Origin: Rhabdophis nuchalis
Taxonomy: Eukaryota; Chordata; Lepidosauria; Squamata; Natricidae
DNA: 64,000 nt
Assembly: GCA_039707465.1 (NCBI GenBank)
Contig: CM077647.1
Location: forward strand, 113,954,110 to 114,018,109
Direction: 5' to 3'
The notes below the pieces were generated by a model. It made no database searches. It was given only the letters and a program-made list of their open reading frames with translations, and was not told where the DNA came from. Of the stretch, positions 34,867 through 47,674 are shown one piece after another (positions within the stretch are counted from its first letter, which is position 1; each line of letters begins with the position of its first letter). A program made the position numbers and the translations under genes.

Positions 34867-37800
34867 TAATACTTACTCCCCTTTTTTGGCCAATACTTAC
34901 TCCTCCTTTTTTGGTGAATACTTACGACTCTTTTTTTGGCCAATACTCCTCTTTTTTGGCCAACACTAATTCCTTTTTTTTAACCAATACTTACTCCTCT
35001 TTTTATGGACAATACTTACTCTTTTTATGGTGAATACATATTCCTTTTTTTAATGCAAATACTTACACCTCTTTTTTTGACCAATACTTAATCCTCCTTT
35101 TTTGTCCAATACTTTCTCCAGTTTTTTTGGCCAATACTTACTCCTCCTTTTTTGGCCAATACTTACTCCTCCTTTTTTAGCTAATACTTAATCCTCTTTT
35201 TTTGACCAATACTTACTCCTCCTTTTTGAACCAATACTCCTCTTTTATTGGCCAATATTTACTCCTCTTTTTTTGGCCAACACTTATTCCTCTTTTTATG
35301 GCCAATACTTGTACTCCTATTTTTTTGGGCAATACTTACTCCCCTTTTTTGCCCAATACTAATTCCTTTTGTTTTTTACCAATACTTACCCCTCTTTTAT
35401 TGGCCAATACTTACTCCCCTTGTAGACAATACTTACTCCTCCATTTTTGGCCAATACTTACTACTCTTTTTTAGGCCAATACTCCTCTTTTTTGGCCAAC
35501 CCTAATTCCTTTTTTTAAAACCAATACTTACCCCTCTTTTTTTGGCCAATACTCCTCTGTAATTGGCCAATATTTACTCCTCTTTTTTTGGCCAATACTC
35601 CTCTTTTTTGGCCAATACTTACTCCTCTTTTATTGGCCAATACTTACTCCCCTTTCAGCCAATACTTACTCCTCCTTTTTTTGCCAATACTTACTACTCT
35701 TTTTTTGGCCAATACTCCTCTTTTTTGGCCAACACTAATTCCTTTTTTTAACCAATACTTACCCCTCTTTTTTTGACCAATACCTAAACCTCCTTTTTTG
35801 GCCAATACTTACTCCTTTTATTTGACCAATACTTACCCCTCCTTTTTTGGACAATACTTATTCCTCTTTTTATGGCCAATATTTGTACTCCTCCTTTTTT
35901 GGGCAATACTTACTCTCCTTTGTATGGCCAATACTAATTCCTTTTTTTTTTAACCAATACTTACCCCTCTTTTTTGGCCAACACTACTCTTTTATTGGCC
36001 AATACTTACTCCCCTTGTAGACAATACTTACTCCTCCATTTTTGGCCAATACTTACTCCCCCTTTTTGGCCAATTCTAATTCCTTTTTTTTACCAATACT
36101 TACCCCTCTTTTTTTGTCCAACACTACTCTTTTATTGGCCAATACTTACTCCTTCTTTTTTGGGCAATACTTACTTCTCCTTTTTTGCGGAAATAATTAA
36201 CCCTCTTTTTTTGGCCACACTCCTCTTTTTATGGCTAATACTTACTCCCCTTTTTTGGCCAATACTTACTCCTCCTTTTTTGGTGAATACTTACGACTCT
36301 TTTTTTGGCCAATACTCCTCTTTTATTGGCCAATATTTACTCCTCTTTTTTTGGCCAATACTCCTCTTTTTTGGCCAACACTAATTCCTTTTTTTTAACC
36401 AATACTTACTCCTCTTTTTTGGCCAATACTTACTCCTCTTTTTATGGCCAATACTTACTCTTTTTATGGTGAATACATATTCCCTTTTTTAATGCAAATA
36501 CTTACACCTCTTTTTTTGACCAATACTTAATCCTCCTTTTTTGTCCAATACTTTCTCCAGTTTTTTTGGCCAATACTTACTCCTCCTTTTTTGGCCAATA
36601 CTTACTCCTCCTTTTTTAGCTAATACTTAATCCTCTTTTTTTGACCAATACTTACTCCTCCTTTTTGAACCAATACTCCTCTTTTATTGGCCAATATTTA
36701 CTCCTCTTTTTTGGGCCAATACTCCTCTTTTTTTGGCCAATACTCCTCTTTTATTGGCCAATATTTATTCCTCTTTTTTTGGCCAATACTCCTCTTTTTT
36801 GGCCAATACTTACTCCTCTTTTTTTCGCCAATGCTCCTCTTTTTTTGGCCAATACTTACTCCTCTTTTTTTGACCAATACTTACCCCTCTTTTTTTGGCC
36901 AATACGCCCCTTTTTTGGCCAATACGTACTCCTCTTTTTTTGACCAATACTTACCACTCTTTTTTTAGCCAATACTCCTCTTTTATTGGCCAATATTTAC
37001 TCCTCTTTTTTTGGCCAATACTCCTCTGTAATTGGCCAATATTTACTCCTCTTTTTTTGGCCAATACTCCTCTTTTTTGGCCAATACTTACTCCTCTTTT
37101 TTTGGCCAATACTCCTCTTTTTTGGCCAATACTTACTCCTCCTTTTTGAACCAATACTCCTCTGTAATTGGCCAATATTTACTCCTCTTTTTTTGGCCAA
37201 TACTCCTTTTTTTTGGCCAATACTTACACTTCCTTTTTGAACCAATACTCCTCTTTTATTGGCCAATATTTACTCCTCTTTTTTGGGCCAATGCTCCTCT
37301 TTTTTTGGCCAATACTCCTCTTTTATTGGCCAATATTTATTCCTCTTTTTTTGGCCAATACTCCTCTTTTTTGGCCAATACTTACTCCTCTTTTTTTCGC
37401 CAATGCTCCTCTTTTTTTGGCCAATACTTACTCCTCTTTTTTTGACCAATACGTACCCCTCTTTTTTTGGCCAATACGCCTCTTTTTTGGCCAATACGTA
37501 CTCCTCTTTTTTTGACCAATACTTACCCCTCTTTTTTTAGCCAATACTCCTCTTTTATTGGCCAATATTTACTCCTCTTTTTTGGCCAATACTCCTCTGT
37601 AATTGGCCAATATTTACTCCTCTTTTTTTGGCCAATACTCCTCTTTTTTGGCCAATACTTACTCCTCTTTTTTTGGCCAATACTCCTCTTTTTTGGCCAA
37701 TATTTACTCCTCTTTTTTTGACCAATACTTACCCCTCCTTTTTTGGACAATACTTATTCCTCTTTTGTTGGCCAACACTTATTCCTCTTTTTATGGCCAA

Positions 37801-38286
37801 TACTTGTACTCCTATTTTTTTGGGCAATACTTACTCCCCTTTTTTGCCCAATACTAATTCCTTTTGTTTTTTACCAATACTTACCCCTCTTTTATTGGCC
37901 AATACTTACTCCCCTTGTAGACAATACTTACTCCTCCATTTTTGGCCAATACTTACTACTCTTTTTTAGGCCAATACTCCTCTTTTTTGGCCAACCCTAA
38001 TTCCTTTTTTTAAAACCAATACTTACCCCTCTTTTTTTGGCCAATACTTATTCCTCTTTTTATGGCCAATATTTGTACTCCTACATTTTTGGCCAATACT
38101 TACTCCCCCTTTTTGGCCAATTCTAATTCTTTTTTTTACCAATACTTACCCCTCTTTTTTTGTCCAACACTACACTTTTATTGGCCAATACTTACTCCTT
38201 CTTTTTTGGGCAATACTTACTTCTCCTTTTTTGGGGAAATAATTAACCCTCTTTTTTTGGCCACACTCCTCTTTTTATGGCTAATA
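34867..38286 (+). repeat. Satellite block between LINE copies 2 and 3
   Basis: 3420 bp of satellite: a short HOR copy (landmark 35202) and a full one (36641). The short copy joins a normal HOR start directly to ggccaacacttattcc at about 35277. That internal deletion junction marks the edge of the 6404-bp repeat unit. No genes. Confidence 0.9.
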
Positions 38287-41270
38287 TTTTATTATTTATT
38301 TATTTATTTTATTTAAATTTATACCCCGCCCTTCTCCACAGAGGACCCAGGGCGGCGCACAGGAAATTTAAAAAACATACAAAAATACAATAAATATAAT
38401 TTTAAAAAACTATTAAATAACCCCATCCTGCGCTAAAACCAAATTTTAAAACCCAATTTAAAACTATCTTAAGTCCCCAAGGGAGGTTAGGCTAGGCCGG
38501 CTTGTTGAAACAGATATGTCTTAAGACATTGGCGGAAGAGGCGGAGGTCGGTGATGGTACGTAATTCAGGGGGTAGGTCATTCCAAAGGGCTGGCCCCGC
38601 CACAGAGAAGGCTCTTCCCCTGGGCGTCGCCAGTCGGCATTGTCCGGCCGACGGTACCCTGAGGAGGCCCTCTCTGTGGGAGCGGATTGGTCTGAGGGAT
38701 GTATGGGGCAGGAGGCGGTCTCGCATATAACTAGGTCCCGAGCCATGGAGCGCTTTAAAGATGGTAGTCAAAACCTTGAAGCGCACTCGAAAGGCCACAG
38801 GAAGCCAATGCAGCTCGCGCAGGATCGGTGTTATGTGGGAGCATTTAGTGGCTCCCATAATCACCCGCGCGGCTGCGTTTTGGACTAGCTGTAGCTTTCG
38901 AGTGCACCTCAAGGGAAGCCCCATGTAGAGAGTATTACAGTAGTCGAGTCGGGACGTCACGAGTGCTTGAGTGACTGTGCGTAGGGCAGCCCGGTCCAGT
39001 AAGGGGCGCAGTTGGCGCATCAGGCGAACCTGATGGAACGCCCCCCTGGCCACGGCTGCCACATGGTCCTCCATGGACAGCCGGGAATCCAGGAGGACAC
39101 CCAAATTGCGCGCCCTCTCCACGGGGGCCAGTGTTTCACCCCCAATGGCCAGAGTTGGAGTGATCTGGCTGAACCGGGGTGCCGGAAACCACAGCCACTC
39201 AGTCTTGGCAGGGTTGAGTTTGAGTTTGTTACCACCCATCCAGATCCGTACGGCTTCCAGACACCGGGACAGCACTTCGGCGGCATCGTTGGGGTGGTTT
39301 GGGGTGGATATGTACAACTGAGTGTCATCAGCGTACAGATGGTATTCCACCCCAAAACCACGGATGATCTCACCCAGCGGCTTCATATATGTGTTGAAAA
39401 GGAGGGGCGAGAGGACCGACCCCTGAGGAACCCCACATAGGAGAGGCCTCGAGGTCGACCTCTGCCGTCCCGTCAACACATATTGCGACCGACCAGAGAG
39501 GTAGGATGAGAACCACCGCAGAACGGTGCCTCCCAGCCCCAACCCCCCCAGTCGGTGCAATAGGATACCATGGTCGATGGTATCAAAAGCCGCCGAGAGG
39601 TCTAATAGGACTAGGATAGAGGAATACCCTCTATCCCGCGCCCTCCAGAGATCATCAACCAACGCGACCAATGCCGTCTCAGTACTGTGACCGGGCCGGA
39701 AGCCGGACTGGCGCGGGTCTAGATAATCAACTTCCTCCAGGTGTCGCGGAAACTGTTGGGCCACCACACTCTCGACAACCTTCACTAAAAAGTGAAGGTT
39801 GGAGACCGGACGATAGTTCTCTAGTAAAGCTGGGTCCAGGGACGGCTTCTTGAGGAGGGGCCTCACTACCGCCTCTTTCAAGACGGCAGGTAAGGACCCC
39901 TCACTCAAAGATGCGTTGACAATGCCCTGGAGCCAGCCTCGTGTCGTCTCCCAGGATGCCAGTACAAGCCAGGAGGGACACGGGTCCAATAAACATGTGG
40001 TCGCCCTAAGTTTCCTTGACAACCTGTCCATATCCTCGGTGGTAACAAAGTCGAACTCCTCCCAAGAAGGAGCCTCAAGACTAGCCTCGGACAGTCCCAC
40101 AGGACCACTGTCGATGGAGGGTAGCTCATTCCGAATCCGAGTGATTTTCTCCTGCAGATAAATCCCAAATTCCTCTGCTCGCCCTTGCAGAGGGGCTTCC
40201 CGCGGCCTCTGGTGAAGGAGGGAGCGGGTCACCCCAAACAGGGCGGCAGGGCGGTTATCTGCGGATGCAATAAGGGTGGCACAATACTCCCGTTTGGCCA
40301 CTCTTATCGCCACTAAATAAGCCCTAATATGGGTTCTCACTAGTGTTCGGTCGGCTTCGGAGCGAGAGGATCTCCATCTACTCTCTAGGCATCTCTTGTG
40401 GCGTTTCATCCCCCGGAGCTCCTCAGTGAACCAAGGAGCCCGGGTGATTCGTCGCCGCAAGAGAGGCCGCAAGGGCGCAACTCGGTCCAAGGCCCCCGTG
40501 GCCGCACTTAACCATGCGGCCACTAGGTCCTCAGTCGAGTCACGGGGCAGGGTCACAGGAATTGGCCCAAGCTCCCTCTGGAACCTTTCCGGGTCCATTA
40601 GAAGCCTGGGGCGGAACCATATAGGAGTGTCCGGTTCCGCCTCCCCGCGGTGGGGTGCAGCGATTGGAAAGTCCAGCCGAAGGAGAGCGTGATCCGTCCA
40701 TGACAAGGGAGTAATGACTAGATCCCCTATTCCAAGATCACGGCTCCACTGTCCCGAGACAAAGATGAGATCCAGTGTGTTCCCCCCCTCGTGAGTGGGG
40801 CCTAAAACTACTTGGGTCAGGTCCATGGCCGTCATGGAAGCCATGAACTCCCGAGCTGCTCCAGAGGCTTCGCCCGCCGACGGCAAGTTAAAGTCCCCCA
40901 TGACTACCAGTCTGGGGGTCTCAACTGCCGCCTCGGCTATCACCTCTAGGAGCTCGGGCAGGGCTGTTGTTGCATAGCGAGGAGCCAGGTATACAACTAA
41001 CATGCCCAACTGCCTTCCTAGGCCCCATCTCACATAGAGAGATTCACACCCGGTTGTCTGGGGGACAGAGGTCTCCTTTGGCTCAAGACCTTCCTTTACG
41101 ATAATCGCCACCCCCCCACCCCTCCCTAGGGCCCTAGGCTGATGAAAAGCACGGTAACCTGGTGGGCACATGTCCACGAGGGGCATACCCCCCTCGTGGC
41201 CCAACCAGGTTTCCGTTATACCCACCAGGTCCGGGCCCCCTCTGACACAAGGTCACGAATGAGGGGGGAG
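38287..41270 (-). mobile_element. 5'-truncated L2/CR1-L3-like LINE, copy 3
   Basis: 2984 bp, offset exactly 6404 from copy 2, TAATA at 38282-38286 and 41271-41275. It shares with copies 2 and 4 the variants ttcaccccc (ttcgccccc in copies 1 and 5) and gagtcacgg (gagtcgcgg in copies 1 and 5), which groups copies 2-4 together. It has Arg at LSGRSQYVL. Confidence 0.92.
38487..41225 (-). CDS. LINE ORF2, N-terminally truncated (copy 3)
   Basis: 912 open codons. The product differs from copy 2 only at residue 579 (Arg instead of Gln), as far as I can compare. The endonuclease N terminus is missing, and the RT catalytic motifs (LDLSAAFD, YADD) are intact. No promoter, ORF1 or start codon accompanies it. 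I infer the frame is open because the duplication is recent, not because it is under selection. Confidence 0.88.
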   Translation of the reverse strand: MGITETWLGHEGGMPLVDMCPPGYRAFHQPRALGRGGGVAIIVKEGLEPKETSVPQTTGCESLYVRWGLGRQLGMLVVYLAPRYATTALPELLEVIAEAAVETPRLVVMGDFNLPSAGEASGAAREFMASMTAMDLTQVVLGPTHEGGNTLDLIFVSGQWSRDLGIGDLVITPLSWTDHALLRLDFPIAAPHRGEAEPDTPIWFRPRLLMDPERFQRELGPIPVTLPRDSTEDLVAAWLSAATGALDRVAPLRPLLRRRITRAPWFTEELRGMKRHKRCLESRWRSSRSEADRTLVRTHIRAYLVAIRVAKREYCATLIASADNRPAALFGVTRSLLHQRPREAPLQGRAEEFGIYLQEKITRIRNELPSIDSGPVGLSEASLEAPSWEEFDFVTTEDMDRLSRKLRATTCLLDPCPSWLVLASWETTRGWLQGIVNASLSEGSLPAVLKEAVVRPLLKKPSLDPALLENYRPVSNLHFLVKVVESVVAQQFPRHLEEVDYLDPRQSGFRPGHSTETALVALVDDLWRARDRGYSSILVLLDLSAAFDTIDHGILLHRLGGLGLGGTVLRWFSSYLSGRSQYVLTGRQRSTSRPLLCGVPQGSVLSPLLFNTYMKPLGEIIRGFGVEYHLYADDTQLYISTPNHPNDAAEVLSRCLEAVRIWMGGNKLKLNPAKTEWLWFPAPRFSQITPTLAIGGETLAPVERARNLGVLLDSRLSMEDHVAAVARGAFHQVRLMRQLRPLLDRAALRTVTQALVTSRLDYCNTLYMGLPLRCTRKLQLVQNAAARVIMGATKCSHITPILRELHWLPVAFRVRFKVLTTIFKALHGSGPSYMRDRLLPHTSLRPIRSHREGLLRVPSAGQCRLATPRGRAFSVAGPALWNDLPPELRTITDLRLFRQCLKTYLFQQAGLA

Positions 41271-44200
41271 TAATACTTACTCCCCTTTTTTGGCCAATAC
41301 TTACTCCTCCTTTTTTGGTGAATACTTACGACTCTTTTTTTGGCCAATACTCCTCTTTTTTGGCCAACACTAATTCCTTTTTTTTAACCAATACTTACTC
41401 CTCTTTTTATGGACAATACTTACTCTTTTTATGGTGAATACATATTCCTTTTTTTAATGCAAATACTTACACCTCTTTTTTTGACCAATACTTAATCCTC
41501 CTTTTTTGTCCAATACTTTCTCCAGTTTTTTTGGCCAATACTTACTCCTCCTTTTTTGGCCAATACTTACTCCTCCTTTTTTAGCTAATACTTAATCCTC
41601 TTTTTTTGACCAATACTTACTCCTCCTTTTTGAACCAATACTCCTCTTTTATTGGCCAATATTTACTCCTCTTTTTTTGGCCAACACTTATTCCTCTTTT
41701 TATGGCCAATACTTGTACTCCTATTTTTTTGGGCAATACTTACTCCCCTTTTTTGCCCAATACTAATTCCTTTTGTTTTTTACCAATACTTACCCCTCTT
41801 TTATTGGCCAATACTTACTCCCCTTGTAGACAATACTTACTCCTCCATTTTTGGCCAATACTTACTACTCTTTTTTAGGCCAATACTCCTCTTTTTTGGC
41901 CAACCCTAATTCCTTTTTTTAAAACCAATACTTACCCCTCTTTTTTTGGCCAATACTCCTCTGTAATTGGCCAATATTTACTCCTCTTTTTTTGGCCAAT
42001 ACTCCTCTTTTTTGGCCAATACTTACTCCTCTTTTATTGGCCAATACTTACTCCCCTTTCAGCCAATACTTACTCCTCCTTTTTTTGCCAATACTTACTA
42101 CTCTTTTTTTGGCCAATACTCCTCTTTTTTGGCCAACACTAATTCCTTTTTTTAACCAATACTTACCCCTCTTTTTTTGACCAATACCTAAACCTCCTTT
42201 TTTGGCCAATACTTACTCCTTTTATTTGACCAATACTTACCCCTCCTTTTTTGGACAATACTTATTCCTCTTTTTATGGCCAATATTTGTACTCCTCCTT
42301 TTTTGGGCAATACTTACTCTCCTTTGTATGGCCAATACTAATTCCTTTTTTTTTTAACCAATACTTACCCCTCTTTTTTGGCCAACACTACTCTTTTATT
42401 GGCCAATACTTACTCCCCTTGTAGACAATACTTACTCCTCCATTTTTGGCCAATACTTACTCCCCCTTTTTGGCCAATTCTAATTCCTTTTTTTTACCAA
42501 TACTTACCCCTCTTTTTTTGTCCAACACTACTCTTTTATTGGCCAATACTTACTCCTTCTTTTTTGGGCAATACTTACTTCTCCTTTTTTGCGGAAATAA
42601 TTAACCCTCTTTTTTTGGCCACACTCCTCTTTTTATGGCTAATACTTACTCCCCTTTTTTGGCCAATACTTACTCCTCCTTTTTTGGTGAATACTTACGA
42701 CTCTTTTTTTGGCCAATACTCCTCTTTTATTGGCCAATATTTACTCCTCTTTTTTTGGCCAATACTCCTCTTTTTTGGCCAACACTAATTCCTTTTTTTT
42801 AACCAATACTTACTCCTCTTTTTTGGCCAATACTTACTCCTCTTTTTATGGCCAATACTTACTCTTTTTATGGTGAATACATATTCCCTTTTTTAATGCA
42901 AATACTTACACCTCTTTTTTTGACCAATACTTAATCCTCCTTTTTTGTCCAATACTTTCTCCAGTTTTTTTGGCCAATACTTACTCCTCCTTTTTTGGCC
43001 AATACTTACTCCTCCTTTTTTAGCTAATACTTAATCCTCTTTTTTTGACCAATACTTACTCCTCCTTTTTGAACCAATACTCCTCTTTTATTGGCCAATA
43101 TTTACTCCTCTTTTTTGGGCCAATACTCCTCTTTTTTTGGCCAATACTCCTCTTTTATTGGCCAATATTTATTCCTCTTTTTTTGGCCAATACTCCTCTT
43201 TTTTGGCCAATACTTACTCCTCTTTTTTTCGCCAATGCTCCTCTTTTTTTGGCCAATACTTACTCCTCTTTTTTTGACCAATACTTACCCCTCTTTTTTT
43301 GGCCAATACGCCCCTTTTTTGGCCAATACGTACTCCTCTTTTTTTGACCAATACTTACCACTCTTTTTTTAGCCAATACTCCTCTTTTATTGGCCAATAT
43401 TTACTCCTCTTTTTTTGGCCAATACTCCTCTGTAATTGGCCAATATTTACTCCTCTTTTTTTGGCCAATACTCCTCTTTTTTGGCCAATACTTACTCCTC
43501 TTTTTTTGGCCAATACTCCTCTTTTTTGGCCAATACTTACTCCTCCTTTTTGAACCAATACTCCTCTGTAATTGGCCAATATTTACTCCTCTTTTTTTGG
43601 CCAATACTCCTTTTTTTTGGCCAATACTTACACTTCCTTTTTGAACCAATACTCCTCTTTTATTGGCCAATATTTACTCCTCTTTTTTGGGCCAATGCTC
43701 CTCTTTTTTTGGCCAATACTCCTCTTTTATTGGCCAATATTTATTCCTCTTTTTTTGGCCAATACTCCTCTTTTTTGGCCAATACTTACTCCTCTTTTTT
43801 TCGCCAATGCTCCTCTTTTTTTGGCCAATACTTACTCCTCTTTTTTTGACCAATACGTACCCCTCTTTTTTTGGCCAATACGCCTCTTTTTTGGCCAATA
43901 CGTACTCCTCTTTTTTTGACCAATACTTACCCCTCTTTTTTTAGCCAATACTCCTCTTTTATTGGCCAATATTTACTCCTCTTTTTTGGCCAATACTCCT
44001 CTGTAATTGGCCAATATTTACTCCTCTTTTTTTGGCCAATACTCCTCTTTTTTGGCCAATACTTACTCCTCTTTTTTTGGCCAATACTCCTCTTTTTTGG
44101 CCAATATTTACTCCTCTTTTTTTGACCAATACTTACCCCTCCTTTTTTGGACAATACTTATTCCTCTTTTGTTGGCCAACACTTATTCCTCTTTTTATGG

Positions 44201-44690
44201 CCAATACTTGTACTCCTATTTTTTTGGGCAATACTTACTCCCCTTTTTTGCCCAATACTAATTCCTTTTGTTTTTTACCAATACTTACCCCTCTTTTATT
44301 GGCCAATACTTACTCCCCTTGTAGACAATACTTACTCCTCCATTTTTGGCCAATACTTACTACTCTTTTTTAGGCCAATACTCCTCTTTTTTGGCCAACC
44401 CTAATTCCTTTTTTTAAAACCAATACTTACCCCTCTTTTTTTGGCCAATACTTATTCCTCTTTTTATGGCCAATATTTGTACTCCTACATTTTTGGCCAA
44501 TACTTACTCCCCCTTTTTGGCCAATTCTAATTCTTTTTTTTACCAATACTTACCCCTCTTTTTTTGTCCAACACTACACTTTTATTGGCCAATACTTACT
44601 CCTTCTTTTTTGGGCAATACTTACTTCTCCTTTTTTGGGGAAATAATTAACCCTCTTTTTTTGGCCACACTCCTCTTTTTATGGCTAATA
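41271..44690 (+). repeat. Satellite block between LINE copies 3 and 4
   Basis: 3420 bp, apparently the same as 34867-38286 base for base in the segments I compared (landmarks 41606 and 43045). No genes. Confidence 0.9.
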
Positions 44691-47674
44691 TTTTATTATT
44701 TATTTATTTATTTTATTTAAATTTATACCCCGCCCTTCTCCACAGAGGACCCAGGGCGGCGCACAGGAAATTTAAAAAACATACAAAAATACAATAAATA
44801 TAATTTTAAAAAACTATTAAATAACCCCATCCTGCGCTAAAACCAAATTTTAAAACCCAATTTAAAACTATCTTAAGTCCCCAAGGGAGGTTAGGCTAGG
44901 CCGGCTTGTTGAAACAGATATGTCTTAAGACATTGGCGGAAGAGGCGGAGGTCGGTGATGGTACGTAATTCAGGGGGTAGGTCATTCCAAAGGGCTGGCC
45001 CCGCCACAGAGAAGGCTCTTCCCCTGGGCGTCGCCAGTCGGCATTGTCCGGCCGACGGTACCCTGAGGAGGCCCTCTCTGTGGGAGCGGATTGGTCTGAG
45101 GGATGTATGGGGCAGGAGGCGGTCTCGCATATAACTAGGTCCCGAGCCATGGAGCGCTTTAAAGATGGTAGTCAAAACCTTGAAGCGCACTCGAAAGGCC
45201 ACAGGAAGCCAATGCAGCTCGCGCAGGATCGGTGTTATGTGGGAGCATTTAGTGGCTCCCATAATCACCCGCGCGGCTGCGTTTTGGACTAGCTGTAGCT
45301 TTCGAGTGCACCTCAAGGGAAGCCCCATGTAGAGAGTATTACAGTAGTCGAGTCGGGACGTCACGAGTGCTTGAGTGACTGTGCGTAGGGCAGCCCGGTC
45401 CAGTAAGGGGCGCAGTTGGCGCATCAGGCGAACCTGATGGAACGCCCCCCTGGCCACGGCTGCCACATGGTCCTCCATGGACAGCCGGGAATCCAGGAGG
45501 ACACCCAAATTGCGCGCCCTCTCCACGGGGGCCAGTGTTTCACCCCCAATGGCCAGAGTTGGAGTGATCTGGCTGAACCGGGGTGCCGGAAACCACAGCC
45601 ACTCAGTCTTGGCAGGGTTGAGTTTGAGTTTGTTACCACCCATCCAGATCCGTACGGCTTCCAGACACCGGGACAGCACTTCGGCGGCATCGTTGGGGTG
45701 GTTTGGGGTGGATATGTACAACTGAGTGTCATCAGCGTACAGATGGTATTCCACCCCAAAACCACGGATGATCTCACCCAGCGGCTTCATATATGTGTTG
45801 AAAAGGAGGGGCGAGAGGACCGACCCCTGAGGAACCCCACATAGGAGAGGCCTCGAGGTCGACCTCTGCCGTCCCGTCAACACATATTGCGACCGACCAG
45901 AGAGGTAGGATGAGAACCACCGCAGAACGGTGCCTCCCAGCCCCAACCCCCCCAGTCGGTGCAATAGGATACCATGGTCGATGGTATCAAAAGCCGCCGA
46001 GAGGTCTAATAGGACTAGGATAGAGGAATACCCTCTATCCCGCGCCCTCCAGAGATCATCAACCAACGCGACCAATGCCGTCTCAGTACTGTGACCGGGC
46101 CGGAAGCCGGACTGGCGCGGGTCTAGATAATCAACTTCCTCCAGGTGTCGCGGAAACTGTTGGGCCACCACACTCTCGACAACCTTCACTAAAAAGTGAA
46201 GGTTGGAGACCGGACGATAGTTCTCTAGTAAAGCTGGGTCCAGGGACGGCTTCTTGAGGAGGGGCCTCACTACCGCCTCTTTCAAGACGGCAGGTAAGGA
46301 CCCCTCACTCAAAGATGCGTTGACAATGCCCTGGAGCCAGCCTCGTGTCGTCTCCCAGGATGCCAGTACAAGCCAGGAGGGACACGGGTCCAATAAACAT
46401 GTGGTCGCCCTAAGTTTCCTTGACAACCTGTCCATATCCTCGGTGGTAACAAAGTCGAACTCCTCCCAAGAAGGAGCCTCAAGACTAGCCTCGGACAGTC
46501 CCACAGGACCACTGTCGATGGAGGGTAGCTCATTCCGAATCCGAGTGATTTTCTCCTGCAGATAAATCCCAAATTCCTCTGCTCGCCCTTGCAGAGGGGC
46601 TTCCCGCGGCCTCTGGTGAAGGAGGGAGCGGGTCACCCCAAACAGGGCGGCAGGGCGGTTATCTGCGGATGCAATAAGGGTGGCACAATACTCCCGTTTG
46701 GCCACTCTTATCGCCACTAAATAAGCCCTAATATGGGTTCTCACTAGTGTTCGGTCGGCTTCGGAGCGAGAGGATCTCCATCTACTCTCTAGGCATCTCT
46801 TGTGGCGTTTCATCCCCCGGAGCTCCTCAGTGAACCAAGGAGCCCGGGTGATTCGTCGCCGCAAGAGAGGCCGCAAGGGCGCAACTCGGTCCAAGGCCCC
46901 CGTGGCCGCACTTAACCATGCGGCCACTAGGTCCTCAGTCGAGTCACGGGGCAGGGTCACAGGAATTGGCCCAAGCTCCCTCTGGAACCTTTCCGGGTCC
47001 ATTAGAAGCCTGGGGCGGAACCATATAGGAGTGTCCGGTTCCGCCTCCCCGCGGTGGGGTGCAGCGATTGGAAAGTCCAGCCGAAGGAGAGCGTGATCCG
47101 TCCATGACAAGGGAGTAATGACTAGATCCCCTATTCCAAGATCACGGCTCCACTGTCCCGAGACAAAGATGAGATCCAGTGTGTTCCCCCCCTCGTGAGT
47201 GGGGCCTAAAACTACTTGGGTCAGGTCCATGGCCGTCATGGAAGCCATGAACTCCCGAGCTGCTCCAGAGGCTTCGCCCGCCGACGGCAAGTTAAAGTCC
47301 CCCATGACTACCAGTCTGGGGGTCTCAACTGCCGCCTCGGCTATCACCTCTAGGAGCTCGGGCAGGGCTGTTGTTGCATAGCGAGGAGCCAGGTATACAA
47401 CTAACATGCCCAACTGCCTTCCTAGGCCCCATCTCACATAGAGAGATTCACACCCGGTTGTCTGGGGGACAGAGGTCTCCTTTGGCTCAAGACCTTCCTT
47501 TACGATAATCGCCACCCCCCCACCCCTCCCTAGGGCCCTAGGCTGATGAAAAGCACGGTAACCTGGTGGGCACATGTCCACGAGGGGCATACCCCCCTCG
47601 TGGCCCAACCAGGTTTCCGTTATACCCACCAGGTCCGGGCCCCCTCTGACACAAGGTCACGAATGAGGGGGGAG
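44691..47674 (-). mobile_element. 5'-truncated L2/CR1-L3-like LINE, copy 4
   Basis: 2984 bp, offset 6404 from copy 3, TAATA at 44686-44690 and 47675-47679. It is the last copy in the exact tandem triplication. No private difference from copy 3 was found in the segments compared. Confidence 0.92.
44891..47629 (-). CDS. LINE ORF2, N-terminally truncated (copy 4)
   Basis: 912 open codons with the same translation as copy 3: truncated endonuclease (GDFN, LDLIF, TDH kept), full RT (YADD at 631-634) and C-terminal region ending FQQAGLA. Like the other copies it lacks the element's 5' end and ORF1, and is presumed inactive. Confidence 0.88.
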   Translation of the reverse strand: MGITETWLGHEGGMPLVDMCPPGYRAFHQPRALGRGGGVAIIVKEGLEPKETSVPQTTGCESLYVRWGLGRQLGMLVVYLAPRYATTALPELLEVIAEAAVETPRLVVMGDFNLPSAGEASGAAREFMASMTAMDLTQVVLGPTHEGGNTLDLIFVSGQWSRDLGIGDLVITPLSWTDHALLRLDFPIAAPHRGEAEPDTPIWFRPRLLMDPERFQRELGPIPVTLPRDSTEDLVAAWLSAATGALDRVAPLRPLLRRRITRAPWFTEELRGMKRHKRCLESRWRSSRSEADRTLVRTHIRAYLVAIRVAKREYCATLIASADNRPAALFGVTRSLLHQRPREAPLQGRAEEFGIYLQEKITRIRNELPSIDSGPVGLSEASLEAPSWEEFDFVTTEDMDRLSRKLRATTCLLDPCPSWLVLASWETTRGWLQGIVNASLSEGSLPAVLKEAVVRPLLKKPSLDPALLENYRPVSNLHFLVKVVESVVAQQFPRHLEEVDYLDPRQSGFRPGHSTETALVALVDDLWRARDRGYSSILVLLDLSAAFDTIDHGILLHRLGGLGLGGTVLRWFSSYLSGRSQYVLTGRQRSTSRPLLCGVPQGSVLSPLLFNTYMKPLGEIIRGFGVEYHLYADDTQLYISTPNHPNDAAEVLSRCLEAVRIWMGGNKLKLNPAKTEWLWFPAPRFSQITPTLAIGGETLAPVERARNLGVLLDSRLSMEDHVAAVARGAFHQVRLMRQLRPLLDRAALRTVTQALVTSRLDYCNTLYMGLPLRCTRKLQLVQNAAARVIMGATKCSHITPILRELHWLPVAFRVRFKVLTTIFKALHGSGPSYMRDRLLPHTSLRPIRSHREGLLRVPSAGQCRLATPRGRAFSVAGPALWNDLPPELRTITDLRLFRQCLKTYLFQQAGLA